A DNA stretch of 64,000 nucleotides from DATLLJ01 sp965229885 (GTDB lineage: Bacteria; Acidobacteriota; Vicinamibacteria; Vicinamibacterales; CAVVIG01), in NCBI GenBank assembly GCA_965229885.1, contig CBDDJX010000003.1, positions 1,178,001 through 1,242,000 on the forward strand, given 5' to 3'. The notes under the pieces are model-generated. The model was given only the letters and a program-made list of their open reading frames with translations. It was not told the DNA's origin and searched no databases. The position numbers and the translations under genes were made by a program. This document shows, one piece after another, positions 35,805 to 47,204 of this stretch (position 1 is the first letter of the stretch; every line of letters starts with the position of its first letter).

Positions 35805-36164
35805 TTACCTGACCGGCTTCTTCGCGGGCGCCGTCGTCTGCCCGGCTGCAGCGGCTGTTCCGATCTGGACGAGCAACGCGTCGGATGATTTCGCTGGAAG
35901 GTCAACGACGACTCGATTGCCGACCTTCAGATCCGCCGGCTGTGCAGCCTTTCCGGCCAGTTGAAATGTCGTCTTTTTGGTGACATTCAGTGTTCTCGTC
36001 TTCTTGTCAGTTGTCTCAATAGTGATCGTCTGCGGCGACAGTTGTGTCACGACCCCGCGAACATGTTCGTGCCCTCCGTGGGCCGAGACGACGGTCCCGG
36101 CGGTCGCAGAGACGACGATCACGGAAATGCCGAGCGACGCGATAAGGATGCTGAGGCGTGTCAT
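35805..36164 (-). CDS. Small secreted protein, DUF5666-like
   Basis: A 119-aa protein with an N-terminal signal (LSILIASLGISVIVVSATAG), a His-containing motif AHGGHEHVRGVVTQL, then an OB-like beta pattern (QTITIETTDKKTRTLNVTKK) and PADLKVGNRVVVDLP. This fits the DUF5666 group of periplasmic proteins, often seen with metal-stress genes. The HGGHEH stretch could bind metal. It overlaps the upstream cytochrome gene by 4 bases (ATGA), so the two are cotranscribed. Confidence 0.65.
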   Translation of the reverse strand: MTRLSILIASLGISVIVVSATAGTVVSAHGGHEHVRGVVTQLSPQTITIETTDKKTRTLNVTKKTTFQLAGKAAQPADLKVGNRVVVDLPAKSSDALLVQIGTAAAAGQTTAPAKKPVR

Positions 36165-36793
36165 GGTTTCTCCTTGCCGTGTTGATGTACGCCACCGGCG
36201 GGTGCCGGTTCGAGCGTTTCGCCTGAAAGGAACCGCTGATCCTCCAGTTCTTCCTGGATCTCTGCCAGGCTCCTCGGGTTCACCGTCTTCATTTCCGCGA
36301 TCTGTTCCGGCGTCAATTCGCTCAGCCGCCGGATGAAGTGAACCACCTTCCACGTATCGAGGTCGTTGTCACCGCCGGTCCCCCACGCGGGCATCCCGGT
36401 CAGCCTGATCCCGTTTTCGATGATCCAGTACAGCTCGCCGTCCGTCAATGCCTGTGTCGCAGGAAGACGCATGTCCGGGACTTTGGGGTAGAAACGCTGC
36501 CCGATCTCAGTCTCGCCGCTCCCGTCGTTGGCGTGGCAGCCGGCGCAGTGATCCGCGAAGTGGGCACGCGACTCGGCCCAGACGTCCGGCGAGAACGAGA
36601 CAGGGTTGCTCGCGGCGCGGGCGCCGCGAGGTGTGGCCCATCGCCGGGCCGCCCGCGCCAGAACCCGCTCGACCACCGTGGGCTCTTCGCGTGTGCTCAA
36701 GCCGTTCCATTGTCCCACCGCGACGATGACCACAGCGGCCAGAAAGAGGGTGACCGCAACGGCGCCGGACAGCACGAAATGTCGAGTCTGCAT
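36161..36793 (-). CDS. Membrane-anchored mono-haem cytochrome c
   Basis: A 210-aa protein with an N-terminal anchor (FVLSGAVAVTLFLAAVVIVA) and one haem site, HCAGCH, near residue 80. The axial Met lies probably in GIRLTGMPAWG near 131. The C-terminus has a charged helix and ends HQHGKEKP. The ATG at 36793 (MQTRHF) is preferred. It lies in a cluster with a DUF5666-like protein and a copper ATPase; its redox partner is unknown. Confidence 0.85.
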   Translation of the reverse strand: MQTRHFVLSGAVAVTLFLAAVVIVAVGQWNGLSTREEPTVVERVLARAARRWATPRGARAASNPVSFSPDVWAESRAHFADHCAGCHANDGSGETEIGQRFYPKVPDMRLPATQALTDGELYWIIENGIRLTGMPAWGTGGDNDLDTWKVVHFIRRLSELTPEQIAEMKTVNPRSLAEIQEELEDQRFLSGETLEPAPAGGVHQHGKEKP

Positions 36794-36810
36794 GATGTTC
36801 ACTCGATTCG

Positions 36811-38074
36811 TTAATGCAGGTGGCCGCTCATGGGCTGGGACATGCGCATGTTCCACATGCGGCCCATCCCCTTCGTCGCAGGAGGACGAAGCCGGAAGAA
36901 TACTTGAAATGAAACCGGGTGCTCGCCGTGCGTGGACGTGAGCACATCGGGTACCGCATAAAATGTGACGGCTCCGCCGAACCCGCCCTCGAAACCGCGC
37001 CAGCGCAGAACGTCCCGAACGCCTCCGAACGTGAAGGCTCCAATGGTATCGCGCCGTTCATCATCCACGTGATTGTCCTCTACCTGATTGTCGCCCAGGA
37101 GTGGCGCCGTTTCAGCATGGAGAACCTCGGTTCTTGCAAAGAGCGAGTTGAGGCCGAAGTGCTTGGTGATCTCGCTGAACACCGCGTGCCGGCGGCCGTG
37201 GTCCGAGGCGTTCACGCCGTACCCCGCCGCCACGGCGGTGTAGTCGTCGCTGTCGCGCTTGAACCACGAGGCCGACGTGGTGGTCCGCTGAACGTTTCCT
37301 GGTTCAAGTTCTTCGGGATCCTTCAAGTGCCCCGTCGAGACCTGCAGCTCCCACCGATCGGTCGGCCGGAACCACACACGCCCTGAGACGGAATCGAGCG
37401 CGCCGAAATCGAAGTCCCAGCGCTGTTCGTCCGGCTCGCGGCCGTTGAAGACCGATCCCTCGATGAGCCACGCACCATGGTCGACTGCGGCTGTCACGAC
37501 GCCGAACGCGACGTGCGTGGAATCGAAGGTGTGGTGCGACAGCGGTGCCAACGGGTTGTCGGATGCCGACGGGCGATGCATGAAGGCCACAGGGCCGAGT
37601 GCCGGTTCGCCGGAAGGCCCGCCGGCAACGGTGAACCCGGTGCGGCTCGTGATCGGGATTCGCCAGGCCGCGGTGAGCTGCATCCATAGTTCATGGGGGT
37701 GTTGACGGTCGACAAGCGGGACGCCGCCGAGCGCCTCCCCGACTTGAAAGAGTTCGCGATAGCCCTCTTTGCCGACCGTTGCGGCGTCGAGGCTCAGCAT
37801 GCTGGCTGAACGTCACCATGCCCTTGCCCGCGCGTCGGGCCGCCATGCCCATCCACCAGTTCGGCACGACGAACTCCTGGCCTCCCCGGGGACCGCCCTG
37901 GTGGTTGAATTCAGCGAAGACAATGCCGTCCTGCATGAACTGCCAGAGGGGCATATTCCCGTGGACGTGATTCTCTTGAACGGCTGGTGTCTCCTGCGCG
38001 ATCACAACGGTGATCATGCCCGCGGCGATGCAGAACATCGCTGCGAGCGCCGCTTCGTGCCGGTACCGAACCAT
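36811..38074 (-). pseudogene. Secreted beta-rich (outer-membrane barrel-like) protein with one frameshift
   Basis: The N-terminal part (signal near LAAMFCIAAGMITVVIA, then HGNMPLWQFMQDGIVFAEFN and FVVPNWWMGM) and the C-terminal part (MLSLDAATVGKEGYRELFQV onward) lie in different frames. They join at KGMVTFS/SMLSLD if one C is removed from AGCCAGCATG near 37800. The whole would be 420 aa, with alternating beta patterns and repeated His/Met, ending MWNMRMSQPMSGHLH. It is possibly a copper-related outer-membrane protein (inferred from Met/His content and neighbours). It may be an assembly error or a true mutation. Confidence 0.62.
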
Positions 38075-38204
38075 GAGCCTCTCTTCCATCAGCGCTCGAA
38101 GGGGTTTCACAACCGCTAGACGTGGACGGGTCCTGTCGGACCTGCCCAGACGCCGGATCCAAACGGGATCCGGCCTACACGTGATTCAGGCTGTGGAGGC
38201 TGTT

Positions 38205-38561
38205 CTAGACGCGAAGGGGAGAGGCGACACCGTGAAGAAAAGTGCCCGGCGGAGAATTCGAGCCGTGGACGTCGCGAGCCAACATCCAGAGGGATGGAGC
38301 CAGCGGCGAAGCGGGCACCACCGCGGCGCTTGTGGGTGCGAGCGGGCGTACTGACGCGGCGCCAGAGGAGGCTGCGACGCCGACGATACCGTGGTGGTCA
38401 TGGCCGCAGGGCTGTGGTGGCTGACCAATGTCGGACGGGGCAGTGGACGCATGATGATGACCTGCGTGCGCCGCCTCGCAGGACATCTTGCAGTAGTCCG
38501 CGACCACGGAGGCACTTGCGAACGCGAAACCGAGCAGTAACGCCACGCACTTGAACGTCAT
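38205..38561 (-). CDS. Small secreted Cys/His-rich protein, possible metal binder
   Basis: About 118 aa, with an N-terminal signal (CVALLLGFAFASASVVA) followed by DYCKMSCEAAHAGHHHAS and PCGHDHHGIVG. The paired Cys and His clusters suggest copper or another soft-metal ligand. It is transcribed divergently from the copper P-type ATPase, 104 bases apart, so a shared control region is likely. No family is recognised. The start at 38561 is tentative; a further ATG lies at about 38614. Confidence 0.55.
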   Translation of the reverse strand: MTFKCVALLLGFAFASASVVADYCKMSCEAAHAGHHHASTAPSDIGQPPQPCGHDHHGIVGVAASSGAASVRPLAPTSAAVVPASPLAPSLWMLARDVHGSNSPPGTFLHGVASPLRV

Positions 38562-38665
38562 CTCCTGTAATCTTACCAGCAATCCGACGTGGCCAGAATA
38601 GAGAAACGCTTTCATCGAGCAGCGGCTGGGCGTTGGTGGCAAGCTATGAGAGAAGCGGAACACCC

Positions 38666-41053
<2,388 letters not shown>

Positions 41054-41301
41054 GATCCGCGACGAAGGCGCGAGGGCTTCTCGGGTGTCCCGTGCCGGGG
41101 GTTATCGGGACAGTGGGTCGGGTTGAAGATCAGGGTGAAAGACGCCACGTTCGCGGCCGCGAGCTGGCTGACAGTTTCTGCCGCGACCTGACGCACGGGA
41201 GAGCCGCATGAGCCGCAGATTAGCACTTCGGGGACTCGCCTCGCGACTTCACGCAGACTCGGAATCGGCGGTACTATGGTCCACGATCCCGGTCCCTTGA
41301 C
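41054..41301. other. Intergenic region after copA, no gene recognised
   Basis: About 250 bases of non-coding-looking DNA between copA and the attC-like site. Frames on the minus strand contain CGSCGSPVRQV but no support from a family. Confidence 0.4.
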
Positions 41302-41373
41302 GTCCTAACGTGCAGCTTCAGCCGCGGCGGCGGCTTCTCCCGCACCGCCGACGGCTGCAAGCTGAGGTTAGAC
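41302..41373 (-). other. Integron attC-like recombination site
   Basis: Read on the minus strand, it opens with GTCTAAC (41373-41367, fitting RYYYAAC) and closes with GTTAGGA (41309-41303, GTTRRR). The inner arms CAGCTTGCAGCCG (41364-41352) and CGGCTGAAGCTG (41324-41313) pair, with a single extrahelical G. Between them, GGCGG pairs with CCGCC as a variable terminal stem. R boxes, unpaired spacers, L boxes with one bulged base, and order all match folded attC sites. It begins 17 bases after the stop of the broken DinB gene in the same orientation, the classic cassette layout. No integrase gene is in the window. Confidence 0.62.
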
Positions 41374-41390
41374 CGTTCACGCCGTACCGA

Positions 41391-41890
41391 TTACTGAGTG
41401 TCGGCGCTAGGCCCGTAGATCCCCGGGACCTTACCGCCCATCGCACGCAGGTAGGTGCCGAGCTGGCCGCGGTGATGGACCGAATGTTTAATCGCCATCG
41501 CGAGAAACATTGACTGCGGGTGCCTGGACCATGCCGAACGAGTCGACAACGCTCGTAAGTTTCTCGCCTGACATGGCGCGCACGCGATCAAGGGCTGCGG
41601 GAACTCGTTCTTTGTAACGGGCGATAGCGTCGGCCGGGCTCATGATCGCCGCAGGCGTCAGAGTCGTCGGGCGGAGGCGTGAAGGCGCCGCTCGCGATGC
41701 AGTTCAGTAACCACTCGTCTTCGAGAGTGATATGTCGGACGAGTCCTAGACCGGTCTTGGCCTTCGCCTCCGGTCGGTAGTCGAGGTGATCGGAGGGAAC
41801 CGCCACGATGACACACTGGGTCGTCTGTATCTCGCTTTGGAAATCGACGATGAGAAAATCCGCGATGGTCTTAGCTTCCTGCCCGCCCAT
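41391..41890 (-). pseudogene. DinB-family protein gene, two frameshifts, likely integron cassette
   Basis: Starts MGGQEAKTIADFLIVDFQ; HLDYRPEAKAKTGLGLVRHI holds a His expected in DinB metal sites. Reading must shift after DDSDA to continue AAIMSPADAIARYKERVPAA, and again after MVQAPAV to reach MFLAMAIKHSVHHRGQLGTY, which holds the closing HxxxH-like motif. Removing one base at each site gives a normal 165-aa DinB-fold protein. DinB-like proteins are metal-dependent thiol transferases or hydrolases of varied role. The gene is followed directly by an attC-like site. Confidence 0.72.
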
Positions 41891-42243
41891 ATAGATATGG
41901 TCCTTCCTGCTTGTGCGGATTCGAAAAGCAGAGATCAGGATCTGCACGCTACTCTCGATTGCCGCGGTACGTTGTTCTTTCCTGCCGCAGGTCGGGCTGC
42001 TCACGATGGAGAAGGTTGGCGAATTCCTGGGTGTGCAGACGGCGATCGGCGGCCGCCGCGCGGCCACCCGGCAGCCCGTCGGCAACCTCCACACATGAGG
42101 GTGAGCGGCCCGCGACCGCTCGTCGGTGCAGCGGCAGCAGGCAGCCGGGCTGCGCGGCGACAACGGTCATCAAACCGCGCCGCGATCCAGTGCCTGGTAC
42201 CGCTGAATTTGCCGTGGGCGCTGGCATTCGATAACGTGAGTCG
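41891..42243. other. Intergenic region upstream of the antiporter, no gene recognised
   Basis: About 350 bases; frames on both strands look non-coding. No second attC site was found here, so the upstream border of the putative DinB cassette is not defined. Confidence 0.4.
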
Positions 42244-43686
42244 ATGAACGACGCCGCCGAGGCCGTCGCCGTGCTGCCACGAGCCCTGGCCGAGTATCCG
42301 CTTCTGGCCGGCGACGGCCTCCTGCAGGCGTTGATCGCCCGGGTGCAGGTCGAGCCGTTCAACGCGGTGGCGACCGTCATTTTCGCGCTCGCCGTCCTGC
42401 ACACGTTCGTGGCCGCCCGGTTCACGGCACTGGCGCACCGCATTCAACACCAGCACGACGCCGAGGCACGTGCAGCGGCGCGGCCCGTCATGCCGGTCGT
42501 CACCGCCGAGTTGCTGCACTTCCTCGGCGAGATCGAAGTGATCTTCGGACTGTGGGCGCTCGTCCTGACGGTTGCCATGACCGCGTACGCGGGCTGGGCC
42601 ACGGCGACGCACTACCTGAACGACACCGTCAACTACACGGAGCCGCTCTTCGTGGTGGTGATCATGGCGCTCGCCTCGACGCGGCCCATCGTGGTCTTCG
42701 CCGAATCAGGACTGCGACGCCTGGTGGATATCGGCGGCGGCACGCCCGCGGCATGGTGGGTGACGATTCTGATCGTTGGGCCACTTCTCGGGTCGTTCAT
42801 CACCGAACCGGCAGCCATGACGATCTGCGCGCTGCTGCTGGCCCGCCAGTTCTACGATCTGCAACCCGGCGCCAGGTTGAAGTACGCCACACTGGGCCTG
42901 CTCTTCGTGAACGTCTCCATCGGCGGCACGCTCACGCACTTTGCCGCGCCCCCGGTACTCATGGTGGCGCGCACCTGGGGCTGGGACACGTCGTACATGC
43001 TGGGTCATTTTGGCTGGCGAGCGACGCTCGCCATCGCCATTTCGACGACGGTGTATTACGTGGCGTTCAGACGGGAACTCGTGGCGCTCGCCGCGCGCGC
43101 ACCGGTGACCGACGTCGACATGCCTGCCGAAGAGGCGTCTGGCGGCGTCCTCCTGCCGGTTCCGGCGTGGATTACATCGGCGCACGTGGGGTTCATGGCG
43201 TGGACGGTGTTCACGGCTCACTATCCGGCGCTCTTTCTGGGTGGATTTCTGTTCTTTCTGGGGTTCGTGAAGGCGACAGCTCCCTTTCAGAGTCAGCTCG
43301 AGTTGAAGACGCCGCTACTGGTCGGCTTCTTCCTGGCTGGGCTGGTGATTCATGGCGGCTTGCAGGGATGGTGGATCGCGCCGGTACTGGGAAGCCTCGC
43401 GGAAGCCCCGCTCTTTCTGGGCTCAGTGTTGCTCACGGCCTTCAACGACAACGCCCTGGTCACGTACCTCGCCACGCTGGTGCCCAACCTCGGCGACGGG
43501 CTCAAGTTGGCGGTGGTCGAGGGCGCCGTGGTCGGCGGCGGTCTGACGGTGATCGCGAATGCGCCGAATCCGGCGGGGCAGGCGCTCCTGGGCCGGTTCT
43601 TCGACGACTCGGTGTCTCCGTTGGGGCTGGCGCTCGGGGCGCTCGTGCCGACCCTGATCGCGGCCGCCTTGTTTCGCGCCTTCTAG
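42244..43686 (+). CDS. Putative Na+/H+ antiporter (Na_H_antiport_2 type)
   Basis: A 480-aa inner-membrane protein with about 11-12 helices. Segments ESGLRRLVDIGGGTPAAWWV, GSFITEPAAMTICALLLARQ, FVNVSIGGTLTHFAAPPVLM and TAFNDNALVTYLATLVP resemble the putative Na+/H+ antiporter family (PF07399) and the wider ion-transporter group. It would exchange sodium and protons; the ion is inferred. A relic of the K+-uptake regulator trkA lies just downstream. Confidence 0.82.
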   Translation: MNDAAEAVAVLPRALAEYPLLAGDGLLQALIARVQVEPFNAVATVIFALAVLHTFVAARFTALAHRIQHQHDAEARAAARPVMPVVTAELLHFLGEIEVIFGLWALVLTVAMTAYAGWATATHYLNDTVNYTEPLFVVVIMALASTRPIVVFAESGLRRLVDIGGGTPAAWWVTILIVGPLLGSFITEPAAMTICALLLARQFYDLQPGARLKYATLGLLFVNVSIGGTLTHFAAPPVLMVARTWGWDTSYMLGHFGWRATLAIAISTTVYYVAFRRELVALAARAPVTDVDMPAEEASGGVLLPVPAWITSAHVGFMAWTVFTAHYPALFLGGFLFFLGFVKATAPFQSQLELKTPLLVGFFLAGLVIHGGLQGWWIAPVLGSLAEAPLFLGSVLLTAFNDNALVTYLATLVPNLGDGLKLAVVEGAVVGGGLTVIANAPNPAGQALLGRFFDDSVSPLGLALGALVPTLIAAALFRAF

Positions 43687-43699
43687 CGGCACTGTCAAG

Positions 43700-43966
43700 T
43701 TGGCGGAAACGGCGCGTGTCTCCCCATCGGCGCGGAGCGCCCGCGCTGTCGGGTCGGTTGATGCGAGAGTTCCGCGCGATTGTTCTCGTACTGCCGCGTG
43801 CTGGCACCACGGACGGCATCGCGGTGCGGTGCGCCGCGGCGTAGCTGCGGAGCTGGTCCGTGATCAGGCGGCGAGGCACCTGGCCTTGTCCTTTCAACAG
43901 CTTGCGAAAGAAGCGTGCGGCCACCCTGCGATTGCGTCGCGACTGCACGAGGATGTCGATGACGTC
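43700..43966 (-). pseudogene. IS6-family transposase fragment
   Basis: On the minus strand, DVIDILVQSRRNRRVAARFF, RKLLKGQGQVPRRLITDQLR and SYAAAHR match the middle of IS6 transposases (second Asp in TD). A frameshift then leads to YENNRAELSHQPTRQRGRSA. The N-terminal part is missing and is replaced by the 5' end of a trkA-like gene. Confidence 0.75.
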
Positions 43967-44016
43967 GCCGCGAGCGCGAACCCGATCTCTCCTCCACCGA
44001 CGATGACAATCCGCAT
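43967..44016 (-). pseudogene. 5' remnant of a trkA-type gene fused to the IS6 fragment
   Basis: The minus strand from 44016 reads MRIVIVGGGEIGFALAA, the nucleotide-binding start of TrkA, the NAD-binding regulator of K+ uptake. At about 43967 the sequence switches abruptly to the IS6 transposase. Only about 17 codons remain. Its neighbour is a Na+/H+ antiporter, so an ion-transport locus may have been broken here. Confidence 0.6.
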
Positions 44017-44269
44017 GGCGCAAGAATTCTACCGGAGGACGGTCGTCCCGCGTGATCGGAGGCCGATCAGCGGTCAGCCGTCGGCCGCCGTCGGCCACGC
44101 GGGGCGGGCATGGCATCGACCGAGGCGCCGATCGACGAGCGCGCCTGACCCCAAGAAGAGAGCGCCGGTGTCGCCTGTACGGGCATGGACAGACAGAGTA
44201 TCAAACCACGCCCGATCACGTACAGCAGGAAGCGGCTCGCCCGACAACGTCGGCTTGCCACGCGGACGA

Positions 44270-44610
44270 AGTGGTGGCGTCGCATCTTGCACCCACGTCT
44301 GGGCCCTGGCGAAACATGGCGTCCGCGACACGCGCGGCTGGAAGAAGCTGCATCTGGGCGTCGACCGATCGGGGGTGATCGTCGCCCACGCATTGACGGA
44401 AGCGACGGTCGATGACGCGGCCTACGACACGATTGCCTTCTACGAGACGGCCGCGGCCCGGGGCGCGACCGTCGTGGTCCCACCGACCAAGACGGCACGC
44501 GTGTCTCGACGGGGACCCGGTCGAGCGCTCGGGATCGCACGATCACGAAGATAAAGACGATCGGCCGCCGGCGGTGGAAGAAGCAGGGTGGCTATTATCG
44601 GCAGGCCCGG
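44270..44610 (+). pseudogene. IS5-family transposase fragment with internal deletion and frameshift
   Basis: On the plus strand, KHGVRDTRGWKKLHLGVDRS and GVIVAHALTEATVDD run directly into AAYDTIAFYETAAARGATVV, missing about 20 residues normally found between them. After SRRGP an extra G shifts the frame to the family ending TITKIKTIGRRRWKKQGGYY and RQAR, where homology stops. The N-terminus is also lost. The preceding 250 bases are unrecognisable. Confidence 0.75.
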
Positions 44611-44874
44611 CAGCCCCGGGGCTTGTTGCGAAGCAAGACTCCTCGCGCTCCTGACAAACGCCGGTCAGAGGCAAGCCCTCAGAGGGAGAGGTGTCCGCGA
44701 AATGTGGCGGAACCGAGCCGATTTCGGAGGATTCCAGGCCCGGACGGGTTCCCGCTCTGGGGTGCAGGGCAATGGAAGGTCGGCGATCCGAAAACCGGTC
44801 GCAGACGGCATGCACGGGTGTAGTATCGGCGTGTCGCGGGTAGGCAACTCGGAAATTCCGGTCAAGGAGAGCAC

Positions 44875-45225
44875 ATGCTGAAGATGACGACAATCGGGAC
44901 CTTTCTCCTCGTGGGCGCGTTCGCGCTCGGCGGCGCGACACTGCGCGCTGCCACCATGACGCTCGAGGGCACGGTGAGCGACGCGGCATGCGGCATGAAG
45001 CACAAGATGCCGAATGCCGCTGCCTGTGCGGCGGCCTGCGTGAAGGGTGGGTCTGACTACGCGCTCGTGGTCGGCGACAAGGTGTACACGCTGAAGACGT
45101 CGACCGACAATGACAAGATGGAGCTCGCCAAGCTCGCCGGGAAGATGGCGAAGATCAGCGGCGACGTCACAGGGGAGAGCGTCATGGTCAAGTCGGTGGC
45201 GATGGGCATGGCGAAAAAGCCCTAG
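44875..45225 (+). CDS. Small secreted protein with paired Cys motif (hypothetical)
   Basis: A 116-aa protein with a signal peptide (GTFLLVGAFALGGATLRA). The mature part has TLEGTVSDAACGMKHKMPNA and ACAAACVKGGSDYALVVGDK. The AxCGMKH...C...C pattern recurs in small periplasmic proteins of acidobacteria as far as I recall. A good AAGGAGAG ribosome-binding site precedes the ATG. Metal or redox roles are possible but unproven. It stands between an IS5 relic and a region with no genes. Confidence 0.75.
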   Translation: MLKMTTIGTFLLVGAFALGGATLRAATMTLEGTVSDAACGMKHKMPNAAACAAACVKGGSDYALVVGDKVYTLKTSTDNDKMELAKLAGKMAKISGDVTGESVMVKSVAMGMAKKP

Positions 45226-45633
45226 CGATTCCGGTCGCGCCCGGACGCGCTGATCGACGAGTTTAGCCCGGGCGCTCCCGCCGCCAGCCCTTCCGGGGCC
45301 GCCGTTGGAAGGATCTGCAGTGGGTCGTGAGTCTGTTGGTCCATGCCCGCACGGACGAAGAGCGGGCACGCGCTCGGCAGGCGGTGGCCGAGATCTTCAA
45401 GCCCGGCTGCCGTTCCAGGTTCAGTAGGTCGGGCCGCCGGCCAGCGATCCTGACAGCTATACGTGTGGATCGAGCGATCGAAGGGAGCGAGATCCGGACA
45501 CCGCTCGGAGCGTCGCAGGCGTGCCACGTGGGCTCTCTCGCTCGTCGGCATGCGCCCCCCTCTCGTTCATGGGTCGTTTCTCGAACGGCGATCGCGCTCA
45601 CCCGCGCGGCCTCGACGGACCGTCGTCCGCGCC
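45226..45633. other. Region without a supported gene
   Basis: About 400 bases. The plus strand reads VSLLVHARTDEERARARQAV (about 45328-45390) in one frame, which looks protein-like for some 30 residues and then degrades. It could be the relic of an unrecognised mobile or coding sequence. Confidence 0.4.
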
Positions 45634-46725
45634 TCAGAAGGCCGCCGGAGGGGGAAGCTCGACCTGTCGCTTCACATGCTCGAGGTAGCCGCGGACGGCC
45701 TTGCGCGAGCGGCGGCTGATGATGGGCCGCAGGAACAGTCCCTTGAAGCCGGTCATCCCGTCGCTGCGCGATCGCGTGATCGAAATGAGCGACGTACCGC
45801 GCCGGCCGGACCGGCGGGGGTCGTCGACGAGGAAGCGCAGCTCGAGAGTGGTGTGGAAGTAGTGGCTCGCATAGAGCTGCTTGATCGCGATGACCTGCGA
45901 GACCCCTGACGGTCCGGCGGGCAGCGGATAGATGATGACATGGTTGACCCGAGCGGTCAGCCTGAGGCCGAAGTCGACCACCGTCCAGTAGAAGAAGTCT
46001 TCGGCGCCGGCGGGACGACCGCGCGGGTAGCCGTCGAGATACGCAAGGAGCGCGGGCACGGGGGCGGGAAGTGGGTCGCCGCCGGCGAGCAGGGCACGGA
46101 ACTGCTCGGCCACGAGCAGCGGCTTGGCGCCATCGTCGTAGTGACCGAGCGCTGCATTGCCGCCCGCCTGATACGCGCGGACCAGATCGAGGATCATCTG
46201 GCGAGCCACTGTGTCGGCCTGGCGTGCCGCGTTCGGGGATGCCCAGTCCACGTCGTCCCGGAACCGACGCATCGCCACCGCCGAGAGCTTCATGTCGCAG
46301 TGGCCCGAACGACACCGCGGCAACGCTGCGACATCCGCGGCGGGCAGCGTCAAGGACTGTAGGTCCTCGAGCCTCGGGGGACTACCGAAGCGCCCAATCT
46401 GGGGGATGCCGGGGCCACGCTCGAACTGCACGATGTCGCGGAATCTCTCAACAACGCGCTCGGGTGGCGCGTCGACGTACACCACGCCGACGTACGCCAG
46501 CTCCTCACGGACCGACGTGTCGAGGCTCCTGACCACCGCGGACCCCGCGTCGAGCGCCCGCAAATCGGCGACCGAGAACCCCATCCTCCGGCTCAAGAGA
46601 GTGTCCACGATTGAACCGGACGGTGCGGCGACGAGAGAGGAACAGGCAATCAGTAGGGCCGCCCCCAGCCCGAGGCCGAGGAGGACAAGCAGCACGGGAC
46701 GTTTGCTGGCGTTCACCACGCCCAT
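45634..46725 (-). CDS. Hypothetical membrane-anchored or secreted protein
   Basis: A 363-aa protein with an N-terminal hydrophobic segment ending in a Cys (VLLVLLGLGLGAALLIACSS), which may be a lipoprotein signal. The rest is soluble, with ELAYVGVVYVDAPPERVVER early and a late beta-rich part (RLTARVNHVIIYPLPAG, HTTLELRFLVDDP) that may be START-like. It ends with a basic helix and PPPAAF. No family is recognised with certainty. Codon use and length support a real gene. Confidence 0.7.
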   Translation of the reverse strand: MGVVNASKRPVLLVLLGLGLGAALLIACSSLVAAPSGSIVDTLLSRRMGFSVADLRALDAGSAVVRSLDTSVREELAYVGVVYVDAPPERVVERFRDIVQFERGPGIPQIGRFGSPPRLEDLQSLTLPAADVAALPRCRSGHCDMKLSAVAMRRFRDDVDWASPNAARQADTVARQMILDLVRAYQAGGNAALGHYDDGAKPLLVAEQFRALLAGGDPLPAPVPALLAYLDGYPRGRPAGAEDFFYWTVVDFGLRLTARVNHVIIYPLPAGPSGVSQVIAIKQLYASHYFHTTLELRFLVDDPRRSGRRGTSLISITRSRSDGMTGFKGLFLRPIISRRSRKAVRGYLEHVKRQVELPPPAAF

Positions 46726-46739
46726 AGTCTCATTGTCCC

Positions 46740-47204
46740 TCCCGTCCCGGACGCAACGGCCGGGCGCTATCCGGCCAGCCGTCCGCCGCGTGCCGCGACA
46801 CCTCCAGCGCTACGACGGTCTGGCGACGAGTCTCAGGAGTCCAGGGTCCCGAGCCCGGATTGCGTGATCACCGTCCTGAATTGCGCGTTCGTAGTCCCCG
46901 TAGAATTCATTGAATCTTGTCGCTTGTCGGGTGCCTTGCCGACGAGCGTCCACAACGGATCATCGCCCGCCGCCACCACGGAGACATCTCGGACACAGTA
47001 GCGCTCAAGGTACACGTAGTTTTTGGTGTCTCCTTGCACCTAACCATGACCGGTGCCAGATCGAACTTGAGAAAGACCCAGCCAGGCTGAAGTGGCCCTC
47101 GGCGTGCGCACAAGGCATTGGATCCGTCGCGGTGCACTGAACCCTGATTTGTTCTGCCAGATCTGTCCCAGCGCATCGCGCGCGAGAAGGATCAGCAGGA
47201 GACG
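46740..47204. other. Region without a supported gene
   Basis: About 465 bases between two minus-strand genes. Short minus-strand frames (for example NYVYLERYCVRDVSVVAAGD near 46980) look partly protein-like but have no start, length or family support. They are possibly relics. Confidence 0.4.

Noticed and set aside
46833..47039. Small minus-strand frame with partly protein-like sequence
   Set aside because: No ribosome-binding site, no family, and no continuation; left as unassigned DNA.
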